Origin: CAZDXJ01 sp050303615
Lineage (GTDB): Bacteria; Pseudomonadota; Gammaproteobacteria; Methylococcales; Methylomonadaceae
Length of the DNA: 59,388 bases
NCBI GenBank assembly: GCA_050303615.1
Contig: JBNLCC010000024.1
Location: 1-59,388 of the forward strand
Direction: 5' to 3'
The first letter of the stretch is position 1. Every line of letters begins with the position of its first letter. Both the position numbers and the translations under genes were made by a program. The notes beneath the pieces were generated by a model. It worked only from the letters and a program-made list of their open reading frames with translations, did no database searches and was not told the origin of the DNA. Below, one piece after another: positions 25,152 to 34,501 of the stretch.

Positions 25152-26138
25152 ATGAATTTATCTTGTAAATTGAAGTTTTTAATAGGGATGGTCGGTTTGG
25201 TTTCCGCTTCACTGTCCAGCGGAATTGCCGTGGCTGTGCAAACTGTTGATGCCGGAATTCCGGAGTATCAGAAAGCCAGCGGTGTTTCAGGAAATTTATC
25301 CAGCGTGGGTTCCGATACGCTGGCAAACCTGATGACGTTATGGGCGGAAGAATTTAAGCGGGTTTACCCCAATGTCAATATTCAAATTCAGGCGGCCGGT
25401 TCATCGACAGCGCCGCCGGCATTGACCGAAGCGACTTCGAATCTGGGACCGATGAGTCGTAAGATGAAAGATAAAGAGATCGATGCCTTTGAAAAGAAAT
25501 ACGGCTATAAACCGACGGCCATTCCCGTAGCCATTGACGCTTTGGCAGTTTACGTGAACAAGGACAACCCGATTGAAGGCATGACCATCGCCCAGGTGGA
25601 TGCGGTGATGTCGTCAACGCGCAAATGCGGCTATGAAACGGATATTACAAAATGGGGGCAATTGGGTCTTGACGGTGCATGGCAGGATAGAAGCATCCAG
25701 TTATACGGACGCAATTCGGTCTCAGGAACCTATGGCTACTTTAAGGAAAGAGCACTGTGTAAAGGGGATTACAAAAATAACGTCAATGAGCAGCCGGGGT
25801 CAGCTTCCGTGGTGCAGTCGGTGACATCATCCGTGAACGGTATAGGTTATTCAGGCATCGGCTACAAAACATCCGGTGTGCGGGCGGTGCCCTTAGCTAA
25901 AGACGACGGTGGGCAATTTGTGGATGCAACCCCCGAAAATGCGGTAGCCGGCAGTTATCCTTTGGCCCGGTTTCTTTACATTTATGTGAATAAACACCCG
26001 AATCAACCGTTGGCGCCGTTGGAAAGAGAATTTATCAAGATGGTGCTGTCCCAATCCGGACAACAGGTCGTCATCAAGGACGGCTATATCCCTCTACCGG
26101 AAAAAGTGGTTGCCAAGGCATTGGCATCCATTGAGTAA
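25152..26138 (+). CDS. pstS: Phosphate ABC transporter substrate-binding protein PstS
   Basis: A 328-residue periplasmic protein with an N-terminal signal peptide (about 1-28, hydrophobic FLIGMVGLVSASLSSGIAVA). Binding-loop signatures are VGSDTLANLM, AAGSSTAPPAL and GRNSVSGTYGYF, typical of the phosphate-binding PBP-like fold. It captures phosphate and delivers it to PstC/PstA. Strongly predicted to be under PhoB control. The 294-base gap to pstC contains a hairpin that may lower downstream expression relative to pstS, a common arrangement. Confidence 0.93.
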   Translation: MNLSCKLKFLIGMVGLVSASLSSGIAVAVQTVDAGIPEYQKASGVSGNLSSVGSDTLANLMTLWAEEFKRVYPNVNIQIQAAGSSTAPPALTEATSNLGPMSRKMKDKEIDAFEKKYGYKPTAIPVAIDALAVYVNKDNPIEGMTIAQVDAVMSSTRKCGYETDITKWGQLGLDGAWQDRSIQLYGRNSVSGTYGYFKERALCKGDYKNNVNEQPGSASVVQSVTSSVNGIGYSGIGYKTSGVRAVPLAKDDGGQFVDATPENAVAGSYPLARFLYIYVNKHPNQPLAPLEREFIKMVLSQSGQQVVIKDGYIPLPEKVVAKALASIE

Positions 26139-26245
26139 TGACGGAGCGGATCATAAGGATGTTGCGTGGATCGATTGTCAAGGCATTGACTGCAAAGGGA
26201 CTTGGGCAGGTAAGGAAATGAAAAACGATAAAAGGACATAATGTG

Positions 26246-26261
26246 TTCGCATGGATGCGAA
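26246..26261 (+). promoter_or_regulatory. Hairpin in the pstS-pstC gap
   Basis: TTCGCAT (26246-26252) and ATGCGAA (26255-26261) form an inverted repeat with a two-base centre (a six-base stem with a four-base loop in RNA). There is no U-run. It lies about 110 bases after the pstS stop and may be an mRNA processing or attenuation point separating abundant pstS message from the permease genes. The rest of the 26139-26432 gap shows no gene. Confidence 0.4.
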
Positions 26262-26432
26262 TTACAGGGATTTCTACCAGGTCGCTTGTTCCGAGCCTCC
26301 TAATTCAGCAAAACCGGCCGGGTTTGTTATAAAAGTTCGCTGCAGCATGCACCCGTTGCGGAAAACTTTTTTTCTGTTAATTCGGTGTCTGTAATAAAAT
26401 TGTCCCTATTAAAAAGCATACTAAATGTTCTG

Positions 26433-28706
26433 ATGTCCGAAATAAGTTCCAGCAAGGCAAACCCTACCCTCAATCAGTCTGTAGAATATTATCAACGTTG
26501 GCGATTAATTAAAGACAAATTGGCCAATTATGTTGTAGTTACCGGCGGCTTAGGTGTTATTGCCGCCATTGTATTGATATTTTTTTATTTACTGTATGTG
26601 GTTATCCCTTTATTTCGGCCGGCAACCGCCGAAGCCGTGTCCCAATACGAAGTGCCGGAGAAAAAATTGGGCCGAACATTATTATTGGCGATGGAAGAGC
26701 AAAGCCAAGTCGCCGTTCGGTTTACTGACAAGGGCAATGTGGCGTTTTTTGACGCGAAAAGCGGCAAAACGCTGCTGTCAAAAACTGTGGGTGTTCCGAG
26801 TGGGGTAACCATTACCAGTTTCGCCGCAGGCAGTCCGGCAAACGGTACTGCGATTTACGGTTTGTCAGACGGAAGGGCTCTGATTGTAAAGCACCGTTAT
26901 AAAATTACTTACCCGGATGATGTCCGGAAAATTTCGCCGGAGCTCGACTATCCGTTGGGTAAAGAACCGATAGTGATCGATAATAACGGTTTTCCTCTGC
27001 AAAAGATCGCCGTTAAAGTTGCCGACGATGCAACAACCGTCGTGGCAAAGACAGCGGACAATCGTATTTTATTAACCGGCTTTGCAAAGGAAGAATCGCT
27101 GTTTGAAGACGAATCGAGTCTGCAGCGTATCGATTCGGTTATCGATCTGCCCGCACTGGATATAAACTATATCCTGCTGGATAAAGAGCAGCGGCATTTA
27201 TATCTCGCCGATCGAGGGGGGCGTTTAAGTTTTATCGATATCAGCAACAAAAACAAACCGGTCATTTCACAACATCTGAATGTTGTACCTTCCGGGCGGC
27301 AAATTACCGCCATTGAATTTTTGAACGGCAACATTTCATTACTGATCGGCGATTCAGGCGGAGACATCGCACAGTGGAGCCTGGTGAGGGATCAACAAAA
27401 CCGGCCGGCACTGCAAAAATTGCGGACCTTTAACATTTCCGCAAGTCCGGTAACGGCGATAGCGATGGAACAGCGCCGTAAAGGATTCATAGCGGCTGAT
27501 AGTCAAGGCGTCGTCGCGGTTTTTCATTCGACTGCGGAGCGGGAATTGGTCGCGGCAAAAGTTTCCCGGTCCGCTCCCACTGCCTTGGCGTTGTCCCCTC
27601 GGGCCAACGCATTTTTGTTGCAGGATGCAAACGGCGTCATTCACTTTTGGAATTTGCAAAATGAGCACCCTGAGGTTTCGTTGAAATCGCTATGGCAGCA
27701 AGTCTGGTACGAAAGTTATCCCGGACCGGCTCATATTTGGCAGTCGTCTTCTGCAAGCAACGATTTTGAACCCAAATTTAGCCTGACGCCATTGGTTTTC
27801 GGGACGTTGAAAGCGGCGTTTTACGCAATGCTGGCCGCCATTCCCCTGGCCATTATGGGGGCGATCTATACCGCCTATTTTATGACGTCGTCGATGCGCC
27901 GTTTTGTCAAGCCCAGTATAGAAATTATGGAAGCATTGCCCACCGTCATATTAGGATTTTTGGCCGGCTTATGGCTGGCACCTTATGTGGAGGAAAATTT
28001 GGCGGCGATTTTTAGCATGCTGCTGGTCGTGCCGTTGAGCGTATTGCTGTTTGCGTTTGCCTGGCATCACATGCCCGAAAAATTTCGGTGGCGGTTTGCG
28101 GATGGCTGGATTGCGGCGATATTAATTCCGATTATCTTGGCGAGCGGCTGGGTGGCGTTTGCGCTAAGCGGGCCGATACAAACGGTGTTCTTCGGCGGAG
28201 ACATGCGCTATTGGCTTACTAGTGTGCTGGGCATTGATTATGATCAGCGAAATTCACTGGTGGTCGGCATGGCGATGGGATTTGCCGTGATACCGACGAT
28301 TTTTTCCATAGCCGAAGATGCCATATTCAGTGTACCGAAACATTTGACCGTCGGTTCGTTGGCATTGGGCGCAACCCCTTGGCAAACCATGATGCGTGTG
28401 GTGTTGCTGACGGCCAGCCCCGGCATTTTTTCAGCGGTGATGATCGGCTTTGGCCGCGCGGTGGGCGAAACGATGATTGTATTAATGGCAACCGGCAATA
28501 CGCCGGTCATGGATTGGAGCATATTTCAGGGAATGCGCACCCTGTCGGCAAATATCGCCGTGGAAATGCCGGAATCGGAAGTTGACAGCACACATTATCG
28601 GGTGTTGTTTTTAGCGGCATTGGTGTTGTTTCTATTCACTTTTGTTTTTAATACGCTGGCTGAAATAGTTCGCCAGCGCTTGCGTGAAAAATACAGTTCG
28701 TTATGA
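26433..28706 (+). CDS. pstC: Phosphate ABC transporter permease PstC, long form
   Basis: About 757 residues, more than twice E. coli PstC (319). A membrane helix at about 34-60 is followed by roughly 390 residues with repeating beta-strand patterns (FIDISNK, IEFLNG..SLLIGDSGG, TAIAMEQ, ANAFLLQDANGVIHFWN), resembling a periplasmic beta-propeller. The permease core occupies the last 300 residues, with the EAA-like loop SLALGATPWQTMMRVVLLTASPG. This long form occurs in Pseudomonas and relatives. The start is uncertain: a GTG at 26385 is also in frame, and neither has a clear ribosome-binding site. Overlaps pstA by four bases. Confidence 0.85.
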   Translation: MSEISSSKANPTLNQSVEYYQRWRLIKDKLANYVVVTGGLGVIAAIVLIFFYLLYVVIPLFRPATAEAVSQYEVPEKKLGRTLLLAMEEQSQVAVRFTDKGNVAFFDAKSGKTLLSKTVGVPSGVTITSFAAGSPANGTAIYGLSDGRALIVKHRYKITYPDDVRKISPELDYPLGKEPIVIDNNGFPLQKIAVKVADDATTVVAKTADNRILLTGFAKEESLFEDESSLQRIDSVIDLPALDINYILLDKEQRHLYLADRGGRLSFIDISNKNKPVISQHLNVVPSGRQITAIEFLNGNISLLIGDSGGDIAQWSLVRDQQNRPALQKLRTFNISASPVTAIAMEQRRKGFIAADSQGVVAVFHSTAERELVAAKVSRSAPTALALSPRANAFLLQDANGVIHFWNLQNEHPEVSLKSLWQQVWYESYPGPAHIWQSSSASNDFEPKFSLTPLVFGTLKAAFYAMLAAIPLAIMGAIYTAYFMTSSMRRFVKPSIEIMEALPTVILGFLAGLWLAPYVEENLAAIFSMLLVVPLSVLLFAFAWHHMPEKFRWRFADGWIAAILIPIILASGWVAFALSGPIQTVFFGGDMRYWLTSVLGIDYDQRNSLVVGMAMGFAVIPTIFSIAEDAIFSVPKHLTVGSLALGATPWQTMMRVVLLTASPGIFSAVMIGFGRAVGETMIVLMATGNTPVMDWSIFQGMRTLSANIAVEMPESEVDSTHYRVLFLAALVLFLFTFVFNTLAEIVRQRLREKYSSL

Positions 28707-30358
28707 TTCGTTCCTGGTATAAAAGCGGCGCCCCCTGGATTTGGCTAAATGCGGCGGCGGTCAGCATCAGTTTGATACTGGTATTTGGATTGTTATTCCT
28801 GGTTGCCATTCGCGGTTTGGGACATTTTTGGCCGGCGCAAGTTGCAAAATTCAGCTATCAGCAAGAAAGCGGAAATTTACAGACGATTATCGGGGAAATA
28901 GTCGAGCGCGATGAAATGACTGCACAGCGTGCCAAGGACGCCGGATTTCCGGTGCAAGAAGACGAGCAGACGTTGACGCAATATCTGCTGAAAACCGGTA
29001 ATAGAGATATTACCGGTATGGATTTTCGCTGGATACTGGACAGAAACATCAAACAGCGAAGTTTTCCAGATGACTTGATGGTTGTCGAAAGGCGTGAGTG
29101 GGGCAATTTCTACGGTTATTTGCAGGCGGTAAAGGAAAACGGGAAGGTGGTCGCGTCGGGTGCTCAAGCAAAGGCGCAGTTGCGCCCAAGGCTGGACCGG
29201 GTGCTGCAAATGGTCTCGGAAATCGATCGTTTGCAGAAAAAAGAGATTGGCGCCGTTAATTTCGGATTGGAGCGGTTGCGGCTGAAGCAGAAAAGTCTGC
29301 AGCTTAAGGGTCGGTGGGACGAAGCGGCAAGGAACGGGTTGGACGCGGAAAAAAACAAATTAAACGAGCAATACTTGGCATTGCAGGACAAATTGGGCGA
29401 ACTGTACAGCAATGTCAGGCGTGACAGTCTGGTGGCTAGCACTGCGGACGGAGCCGAAATTGACATACCGCTGGAAAAAGTGGTCAGGGTTTACCGGCCC
29501 AATGCAATGAACATAGTGGATAAAATTAAACATTACGGAAGTAAATTCTGGGAATTTATCAGTGATGATCCCCGCGAGGCCAATACCGAGGGGGGCGTGT
29601 TTCCGGCAATTTTTGGTACCGTGATGATGGTGATTATTATGTCCATTATTGTTACGCCGTTTGGTGTTATCGCCGCGGTTTATTTGCGTGAATACGCCAA
29701 GCAGGGCTTTATAACGAGATTGATTAGGATCGCCGTGAATAATCTCGCCGGTGTCCCGTCTATTGTTTACGGTGTTTTCGGGTTGGGTTTTTTTGTCTAT
29801 ATTTTAGGGGGTAACATTGACCGGCTGTTCTTTCCGGAAGCGCTTCCGGCCCCCACCTTTGGTACGCCAGGCATCATGTGGGCTTCCATTACCCTGGCGC
29901 TGTTAACGTTGCCGGTGGTTATTGTGTCTACCGAGGAAGGGCTGTCCCGCATACCGAAGTCGATCAGGGAAGGCAGTCTGGCGTTAGGCGCAACAAAAGC
30001 GGAAACATTGTGGCGTACGGTGCTGCCGATGGCCAGTCCGGCAATGATGACCGGCTTGATCCTGGCGGTAGCCAGAGCGGCCGGCGAAGTGGCTCCGCTG
30101 ATGTTGGTTGGTGTCGTCAAATTGGCTCCGTCTTTGCCGTTGGATGGTAATTATCCTTTTTTACACCTGGACAGAAAATTCATGCATCTCGGTTTTCATA
30201 TTTACGACGTCGGTTTTCAAAGTCCGAATGTTGAAGCTGCGCGACCCCTGGTCTATGCGACATCGATGTTATTGGTTGTCGTCATCGTCGGGTTAAACCT
30301 GGCAGCGGTTGCCATCAGGAATAATTTACGCGAAAAATATCGCGCATTAGAGAATTAA
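28703..30358 (+). CDS. pstA: Phosphate ABC transporter permease PstA, long form
   Basis: A 551-residue permease, longer than E. coli PstA (296). One N-terminal helix (about 13-38) precedes a largely hydrophilic domain of about 250 residues rich in charged, possibly coiled segments (DUF3333-like). The membrane core begins near residue 305 (VFPAIFGTVMMVIIMSIIVTP), and the EAA loop reads GSLALGATKAETLWRTVLP. It forms the channel with the long PstC; the two extra domains probably meet in the periplasm. Starts in the pstC stop codon (ATGA). Confidence 0.88.
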   Translation: MIRSWYKSGAPWIWLNAAAVSISLILVFGLLFLVAIRGLGHFWPAQVAKFSYQQESGNLQTIIGEIVERDEMTAQRAKDAGFPVQEDEQTLTQYLLKTGNRDITGMDFRWILDRNIKQRSFPDDLMVVERREWGNFYGYLQAVKENGKVVASGAQAKAQLRPRLDRVLQMVSEIDRLQKKEIGAVNFGLERLRLKQKSLQLKGRWDEAARNGLDAEKNKLNEQYLALQDKLGELYSNVRRDSLVASTADGAEIDIPLEKVVRVYRPNAMNIVDKIKHYGSKFWEFISDDPREANTEGGVFPAIFGTVMMVIIMSIIVTPFGVIAAVYLREYAKQGFITRLIRIAVNNLAGVPSIVYGVFGLGFFVYILGGNIDRLFFPEALPAPTFGTPGIMWASITLALLTLPVVIVSTEEGLSRIPKSIREGSLALGATKAETLWRTVLPMASPAMMTGLILAVARAAGEVAPLMLVGVVKLAPSLPLDGNYPFLHLDRKFMHLGFHIYDVGFQSPNVEAARPLVYATSMLLVVVIVGLNLAAVAIRNNLREKYRALEN

Positions 30359-30396
30359 TCCGGGAAATTTAATACGCCCAGCCTAAGAAAATTCAT

Positions 30397-31233
30397 ATGA
30401 CAATACAAAAAATTCGTACGCATGCAATTGATATAGAAGCGATATCGCACAGTAGGGAGAACAGTCATCCGGCAGTTGTGGAAAGCTGTATCAAAATATC
30501 GGATTTAAATCTTTTTTACGGCGAAAAACAGGCATTGTTCGGCATCAGTATGGAAATTCCGACGCGGAAAGTAACGGCGTATATAGGGCCTAGCGGCTGC
30601 GGCAAATCAACGTTGCTGCGTTGTATAAACCGCATGAACGATTTGGTGGACGGCGTCAGGATTGAGGGGCAAATTCAGCTGGACGGCCGGGATATTTATG
30701 ATAAATCGGTAAACGTGGCGGCTTTGCGCCGGCGTGTCGGGATGGTGTTTCAAAAACCCAATCCGTTTCCGAAATCGATTTACGAAAACGTTGCTTACGG
30801 GCTGAGAATACAGGGTATTAACGACCGGAGAATTCTCGATGAAACGGTTGAAGGTGCTTTGCGCGGGGCGGCATTATGGGATGAAGTCAAAGATCGGCTT
30901 AATGAAAATGCATTGGGTATGTCGGGCGGCCAGCAGCAGCGTCTGGTAATCGCCAGGGCTATCGCTATCGAACCGGAGGTGTTGTTACTCGATGAACCGG
31001 CATCGGCGCTGGATCCGATTTCGACATTAAAGATTGAAGAGTTGATCAATGAACTCAAGGAAAAATATACCATTGTGATTGTAACCCACAATATGCAGCA
31101 GGCGGCGCGAGTTTCCGACTATACGGCATTCATGTATATGGGGGAATTGATCGAATTCGGCAGCACCAGTGAATTATTCACCAACCCGGTTAAAAAGCAG
31201 ACCGAGGATTATATTACCGGTCGCTACGGATAA
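30397..31233 (+). CDS. pstB: Phosphate ABC transporter ATP-binding protein PstB
   Basis: A 278-residue ATPase. Walker A is GPSGCGKST, the Q-loop is VFQKPNPFPKSIYENVAYG (a PstB hallmark), the ABC signature MSGGQQQR, and Walker B LLLDEPASALD, with the switch histidine in IVTHNMQQAARVSD. The first 25 residues are a short extension relative to E. coli. It powers phosphate import through PstC/PstA. It is 38 bases after pstA and 154 bases before phoU. Confidence 0.95.
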   Translation: MTIQKIRTHAIDIEAISHSRENSHPAVVESCIKISDLNLFYGEKQALFGISMEIPTRKVTAYIGPSGCGKSTLLRCINRMNDLVDGVRIEGQIQLDGRDIYDKSVNVAALRRRVGMVFQKPNPFPKSIYENVAYGLRIQGINDRRILDETVEGALRGAALWDEVKDRLNENALGMSGGQQQRLVIARAIAIEPEVLLLDEPASALDPISTLKIEELINELKEKYTIVIVTHNMQQAARVSDYTAFMYMGELIEFGSTSELFTNPVKKQTEDYITGRYG

Positions 31234-31387
31234 ATGGACCGAATTACATTTTTTTATTTTGCTTATTGTTTTCTTTGGCAACAGCAGGCAAAGTAAAAGT
31301 TGGCCTGCAACGGACGGAACCGCTATTTTAGAATGTAGTTGATCCTTTGCAGCAGTTTACTGAATAAATTACAACGGCTATTGAATT

Positions 31388-32110
31388 ATGGACACCAACA
31401 AAATCGGGCATCATATTTCCCGGCAATTTAATGAAGAATTGGAAGATATCCGCAACAAGGTTTTAACCATGGGTGGCCTGGTCGAACAACAGATCGAATT
31501 GGCCGTTAAAGCGTTTATGAGCGGCGATATGGAACTGGCTGAAAAAGTCATACAGCAGGACGATCAGGTAAATTCTCTGGAAATGGATATCGATCAGGAA
31601 TGTATGACCATTCTGGCGAGACGGCAACCGGCGGCATTCGATTTAAGACTGCTGGTTTCAGTGGTCAAGGCGATTACTGAATTGGAACGCATTGGCGATC
31701 AGGCCCAGCGCATCGCTGAAATGGCTATTCACTTATCGGATATTGAAAAGAAGCATGAGCAATATTACGAATTGCAGCATTTGGCGGATCTGGTCAGAGA
31801 CATGCTGGACAGGTCTTTGGATGCGTTCGCCAGACTGAATGTTGATGACGTGGTTTCAATAACCAGTCAGGAGGAAAAAGTAAATCGCGAATATGTCAGC
31901 ATTATCCGGCAGTTGGTCGCGCAGATGATGGAAGATCCGCGAAACGTAAAACGCGCGCTTGACGTATTATGGACTGTCAGGGCGCTGGAAAGGATAGGTG
32001 ATCATGCCTGTAATCTGTGCGAATATGTCATCTATATCGTCAAAGGTGAAGATGTCCGCCATATCAGTCTACAGGAATTGGAGAAAAAAGTTCACGGTCG
32101 GCAAACTTAA
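31388..32110 (+). CDS. phoU: Phosphate signalling protein PhoU
   Basis: A 240-residue all-helical protein made of two PhoU repeats, each with the metal-cluster pattern E/DxxxD: ITELERIGDQAQRIAEMA and VRALERIGDHACNLCEYVIY. It links the Pst transporter to PhoR and keeps the Pho response off when phosphate is sufficient. Length and both repeats are as in E. coli PhoU (241). Last gene of the pst locus. GC-rich inverted repeats follow it (CCGCCGG 32147-32153 with CCGGCGG 32167-32173), without a U-run. Confidence 0.94.
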   Translation: MDTNKIGHHISRQFNEELEDIRNKVLTMGGLVEQQIELAVKAFMSGDMELAEKVIQQDDQVNSLEMDIDQECMTILARRQPAAFDLRLLVSVVKAITELERIGDQAQRIAEMAIHLSDIEKKHEQYYELQHLADLVRDMLDRSLDAFARLNVDDVVSITSQEEKVNREYVSIIRQLVAQMMEDPRNVKRALDVLWTVRALERIGDHACNLCEYVIYIVKGEDVRHISLQELEKKVHGRQT

Positions 32111-32266
32111 CGCCGGGGCTTTGGTGGGCGGGCAGGCCGTGAGTGGCCGCCGGTTTAGGCCGGCTGCCGGCGGATTTGCAGCGGCAGCGCCAATAATTCC
32201 GCTTGTTTAGCATCGGGCAAGCGTTATATTATGTCGAGTCTGACAAATTTGCAGAGTAGTTAAATT

Positions 32267-32542
32267 ATGCTTGGTTCATTGGCTGCAATTTTCATTGCAA
32301 TTTGGTTTTACACAACGGCCCGTGCGTTGGGTAAAAATCCGGTAAATTGGGCGGCTGTCGGTTTACTGGCTTACTTTATCGGGGCTACACTGTGGACGTT
32401 CCTGGTTACTCCGGGGCTGCGTGATTCCGTTGAACATAACCAAAGTTATATTCTCGGTTTTATCGTTCGCTACGGCTTTGTCGCCGTCGGTTTTGGGTGC
32501 GCACTATGGGTGAAATTCAAACATTTGGGAAAAGCACCCTAA
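32267..32542 (+). CDS. Small membrane protein, function unknown
   Basis: A 91-residue protein predicted to have three membrane helices: about 1-19 (LGSLAAIFIAIWFYTTA), about 28-48 (AAVGLLAYFIGATLWTFLV) and about 63-82 (ILGFIVRYGFVAVGFGCALW). No family recognised. It lies between phoU and the convergent bamD; the 3' ends are 47 bases apart. Confidence 0.6.
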   Translation: MLGSLAAIFIAIWFYTTARALGKNPVNWAAVGLLAYFIGATLWTFLVTPGLRDSVEHNQSYILGFIVRYGFVAVGFGCALWVKFKHLGKAP

Positions 32543-32589
32543 CAATAGCCGCTTTGTCCGGGTAAAGTCCTGTTGGCTGCCGGTTTATT

Positions 32590-33426
32590 TTATCGATCAA
32601 AACCCAGAAAGTCCCACACTTTATGGGCAAAACTGGATTGCGACAGTTCGGGCACGGGTGGTCCTTCGGGGTAGTTCATTGCATACACCCGGGCAGCATC
32701 GTCAGCCAATTCAACGAGCCCCAGTTTCGTATAAGCCTGCTGCATAATTTGCAAGGCAAAGGGTACCGCCGGGGTGCGCTGGAAGTTCTCGATAACATAA
32801 CTGCCTCGATTGGCGGCGGCAATATAAGCTTCCCTGTCTAAATAAAAACGGGCGACGTGGATTTCATGCATCGCCAGCGAATTCCGAAGCGCAATCATTC
32901 TTTTCTTGGCGTCGGGAACATATTTGCTGTTGGGAAAACGGCGTACCAGTTCCGCGAAGCTCTCATAGGCGATTTTGGTGTTGGCCGGATCGCGTTGCGA
33001 CGAGTCTATCGGCATAAACCGCTCCAGGAAACCGAACCCTCTGTTGAAATTGACCAAGCCGATCAAATAGTACGCATAATCTACGTGCGGGTTGCTCGGA
33101 TGAATCTTAATGAAGCGTTGTGCAGCGGATATCGCGGCTTCCGGCTCGTCATTTTTATAATAGGCATAGGCGACGTCCAGTTGAGTTTGGGCTGCATATT
33201 CGCCGAACGGGTAACGTGCCTCCAGGCTTTCGTATAATTTAATGGCTTTTTGATAGTTCCCGCTCTCCATCGCTTCGGTCGCTTCTTTATGGAAACGTTC
33301 GGCATCATACTCGATATATTCGTCTTTATCGGAACTGTCGAAGCTGAAGTTCCGCAATGTCTCACAACCCTGATTTAGCAGGCAGGAAAAAATCAAAAAT
33401 AAAATTCTAATAAAATAAAATCGCAT
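32590..33426 (-). CDS. bamD: Outer membrane assembly lipoprotein BamD
   Basis: A 278-residue lipoprotein of the BAM complex, which inserts beta-barrels into the outer membrane. A lipoprotein signal peptide ends at C21 (LLNQGC). TPR-type helix pairs follow: ATEAMESGNYQKAIKLYESL, RYPFGEYAAQTQLDVAYAYYK and RFIKIHPSNPHVDYAYYLIGL, all close to E. coli BamD. It is divergent from rluD, the arrangement seen across gammaproteobacteria. The 118-base gap holds both promoters. Confidence 0.94.
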   Translation of the reverse strand: MRFYFIRILFLIFSCLLNQGCETLRNFSFDSSDKDEYIEYDAERFHKEATEAMESGNYQKAIKLYESLEARYPFGEYAAQTQLDVAYAYYKNDEPEAAISAAQRFIKIHPSNPHVDYAYYLIGLVNFNRGFGFLERFMPIDSSQRDPANTKIAYESFAELVRRFPNSKYVPDAKKRMIALRNSLAMHEIHVARFYLDREAYIAAANRGSYVIENFQRTPAVPFALQIMQQAYTKLGLVELADDAARVYAMNYPEGPPVPELSQSSFAHKVWDFLGFDR

Positions 33427-33544
33427 AGTGTTAACGATATGATGTATTATGGCCGATTTTCAGAAATACCGGCGGACGATGATGTAGTCCGCAATAATGC
33501 TGAGAGTATAACGCAATTGCCGGCGTTAATCAGTAGAACTTATT

Positions 33545-34501
33545 ATGACTAAGATGACAGCAAAAGTAGCTGAAGAATATGCCGGGAAAAGGCTGGATCA
33601 GGTATTAGCCGATTTATTTCCGGAATATTCACGCAGTAAATTGCAAACCTGGATTAATGCGAAGCGCGTGTTGGTAAACGGTGTTTGGCTTAAACCCAAG
33701 AATCGTCTGGAAGGCGGAGAAACCATCGCTTTGGATGCGGAGGCGGAACCCGTCACGTTATGTGAACCTGAACAGATCGCACTGGATGTTGTTTACCAGG
33801 ATGATGACCTGTTAATTATCAATAAACCGGCAGGTATGGTAGTGCATCCGGCTGCAGGCAACTGGAGCGGAACGCTGCAGAATGCCTTGTTGAACTATGA
33901 CCGGGCATTGGCGACGCTGCCGAGAGCGGGTTTGGTGCACCGGATCGACAAGGAGACCAGCGGCCTGTTAATGGTTGCCAGAACCCTGCAGGCGCACAAC
34001 CAACTGGTGACACAGTTACAGGCGCGGGAAATCAATCGGCAATATTTGGCGATCACTCGCGGAAGAATTACTGCCGGAGGTACTATTGACGAGCCGATAG
34101 GCAGACATCCTGTTGACCGCAAACGTTTTGCCGTAAGGGAAAACGGTAGACCAGCGGTAACCCACTACCGCGTACTTGAGCGTTTCGCCCGCCATACAAT
34201 GATTGCAGTGACACTGGAAACCGGACGGACGCATCAAATCCGGGTACATATGGAATATATCCATTATCCGCTGCTGGGTGATCCGGTTTATGGCGGACGC
34301 TTTCGGTTGCCTCCGGAGTGCAATAAAAACCTGCAATTGGCACTGAGAGGGTTTAAACGCCAGGCGCTTCATGCGGCGAAGTTGGGCTTGACGCATCCGA
34401 GAAGCGGAGCCTACATGGAATGGGATCTACCATTGCCGGAAGATATGCAGAATCTGTTGACGGCGTTGCGGGAAAATGATGCCGAATTGGCTGCCGGCTG
34501 A
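33545..34501 (+). CDS. rluD: 23S rRNA pseudouridine synthase RluD
   Basis: A 318-residue enzyme that makes the pseudouridines of 23S rRNA helix 69 (E. coli positions 1911, 1915, 1917). An N-terminal S4 RNA-binding domain (KRLDQVLADLFPEYSRSKLQ) is followed by the RluA-type catalytic domain with D135 in HRIDKETSGL. RTHQIRVHMEYIHYPLLGDPVYGG is another family landmark. The last 26 bases overlap the start of pgeF. Confidence 0.93.
   Translation: MTKMTAKVAEEYAGKRLDQVLADLFPEYSRSKLQTWINAKRVLVNGVWLKPKNRLEGGETIALDAEAEPVTLCEPEQIALDVVYQDDDLLIINKPAGMVVHPAAGNWSGTLQNALLNYDRALATLPRAGLVHRIDKETSGLLMVARTLQAHNQLVTQLQAREINRQYLAITRGRITAGGTIDEPIGRHPVDRKRFAVRENGRPAVTHYRVLERFARHTMIAVTLETGRTHQIRVHMEYIHYPLLGDPVYGGRFRLPPECNKNLQLALRGFKRQALHAAKLGLTHPRSGAYMEWDLPLPEDMQNLLTALRENDAELAAG

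Noticed and set aside
26218..26241. Seven-codon leader peptide between pstS and pstC
   Set aside because: Too short, of generic lysine-rich composition, and not linked to an attenuator with alternative stems.
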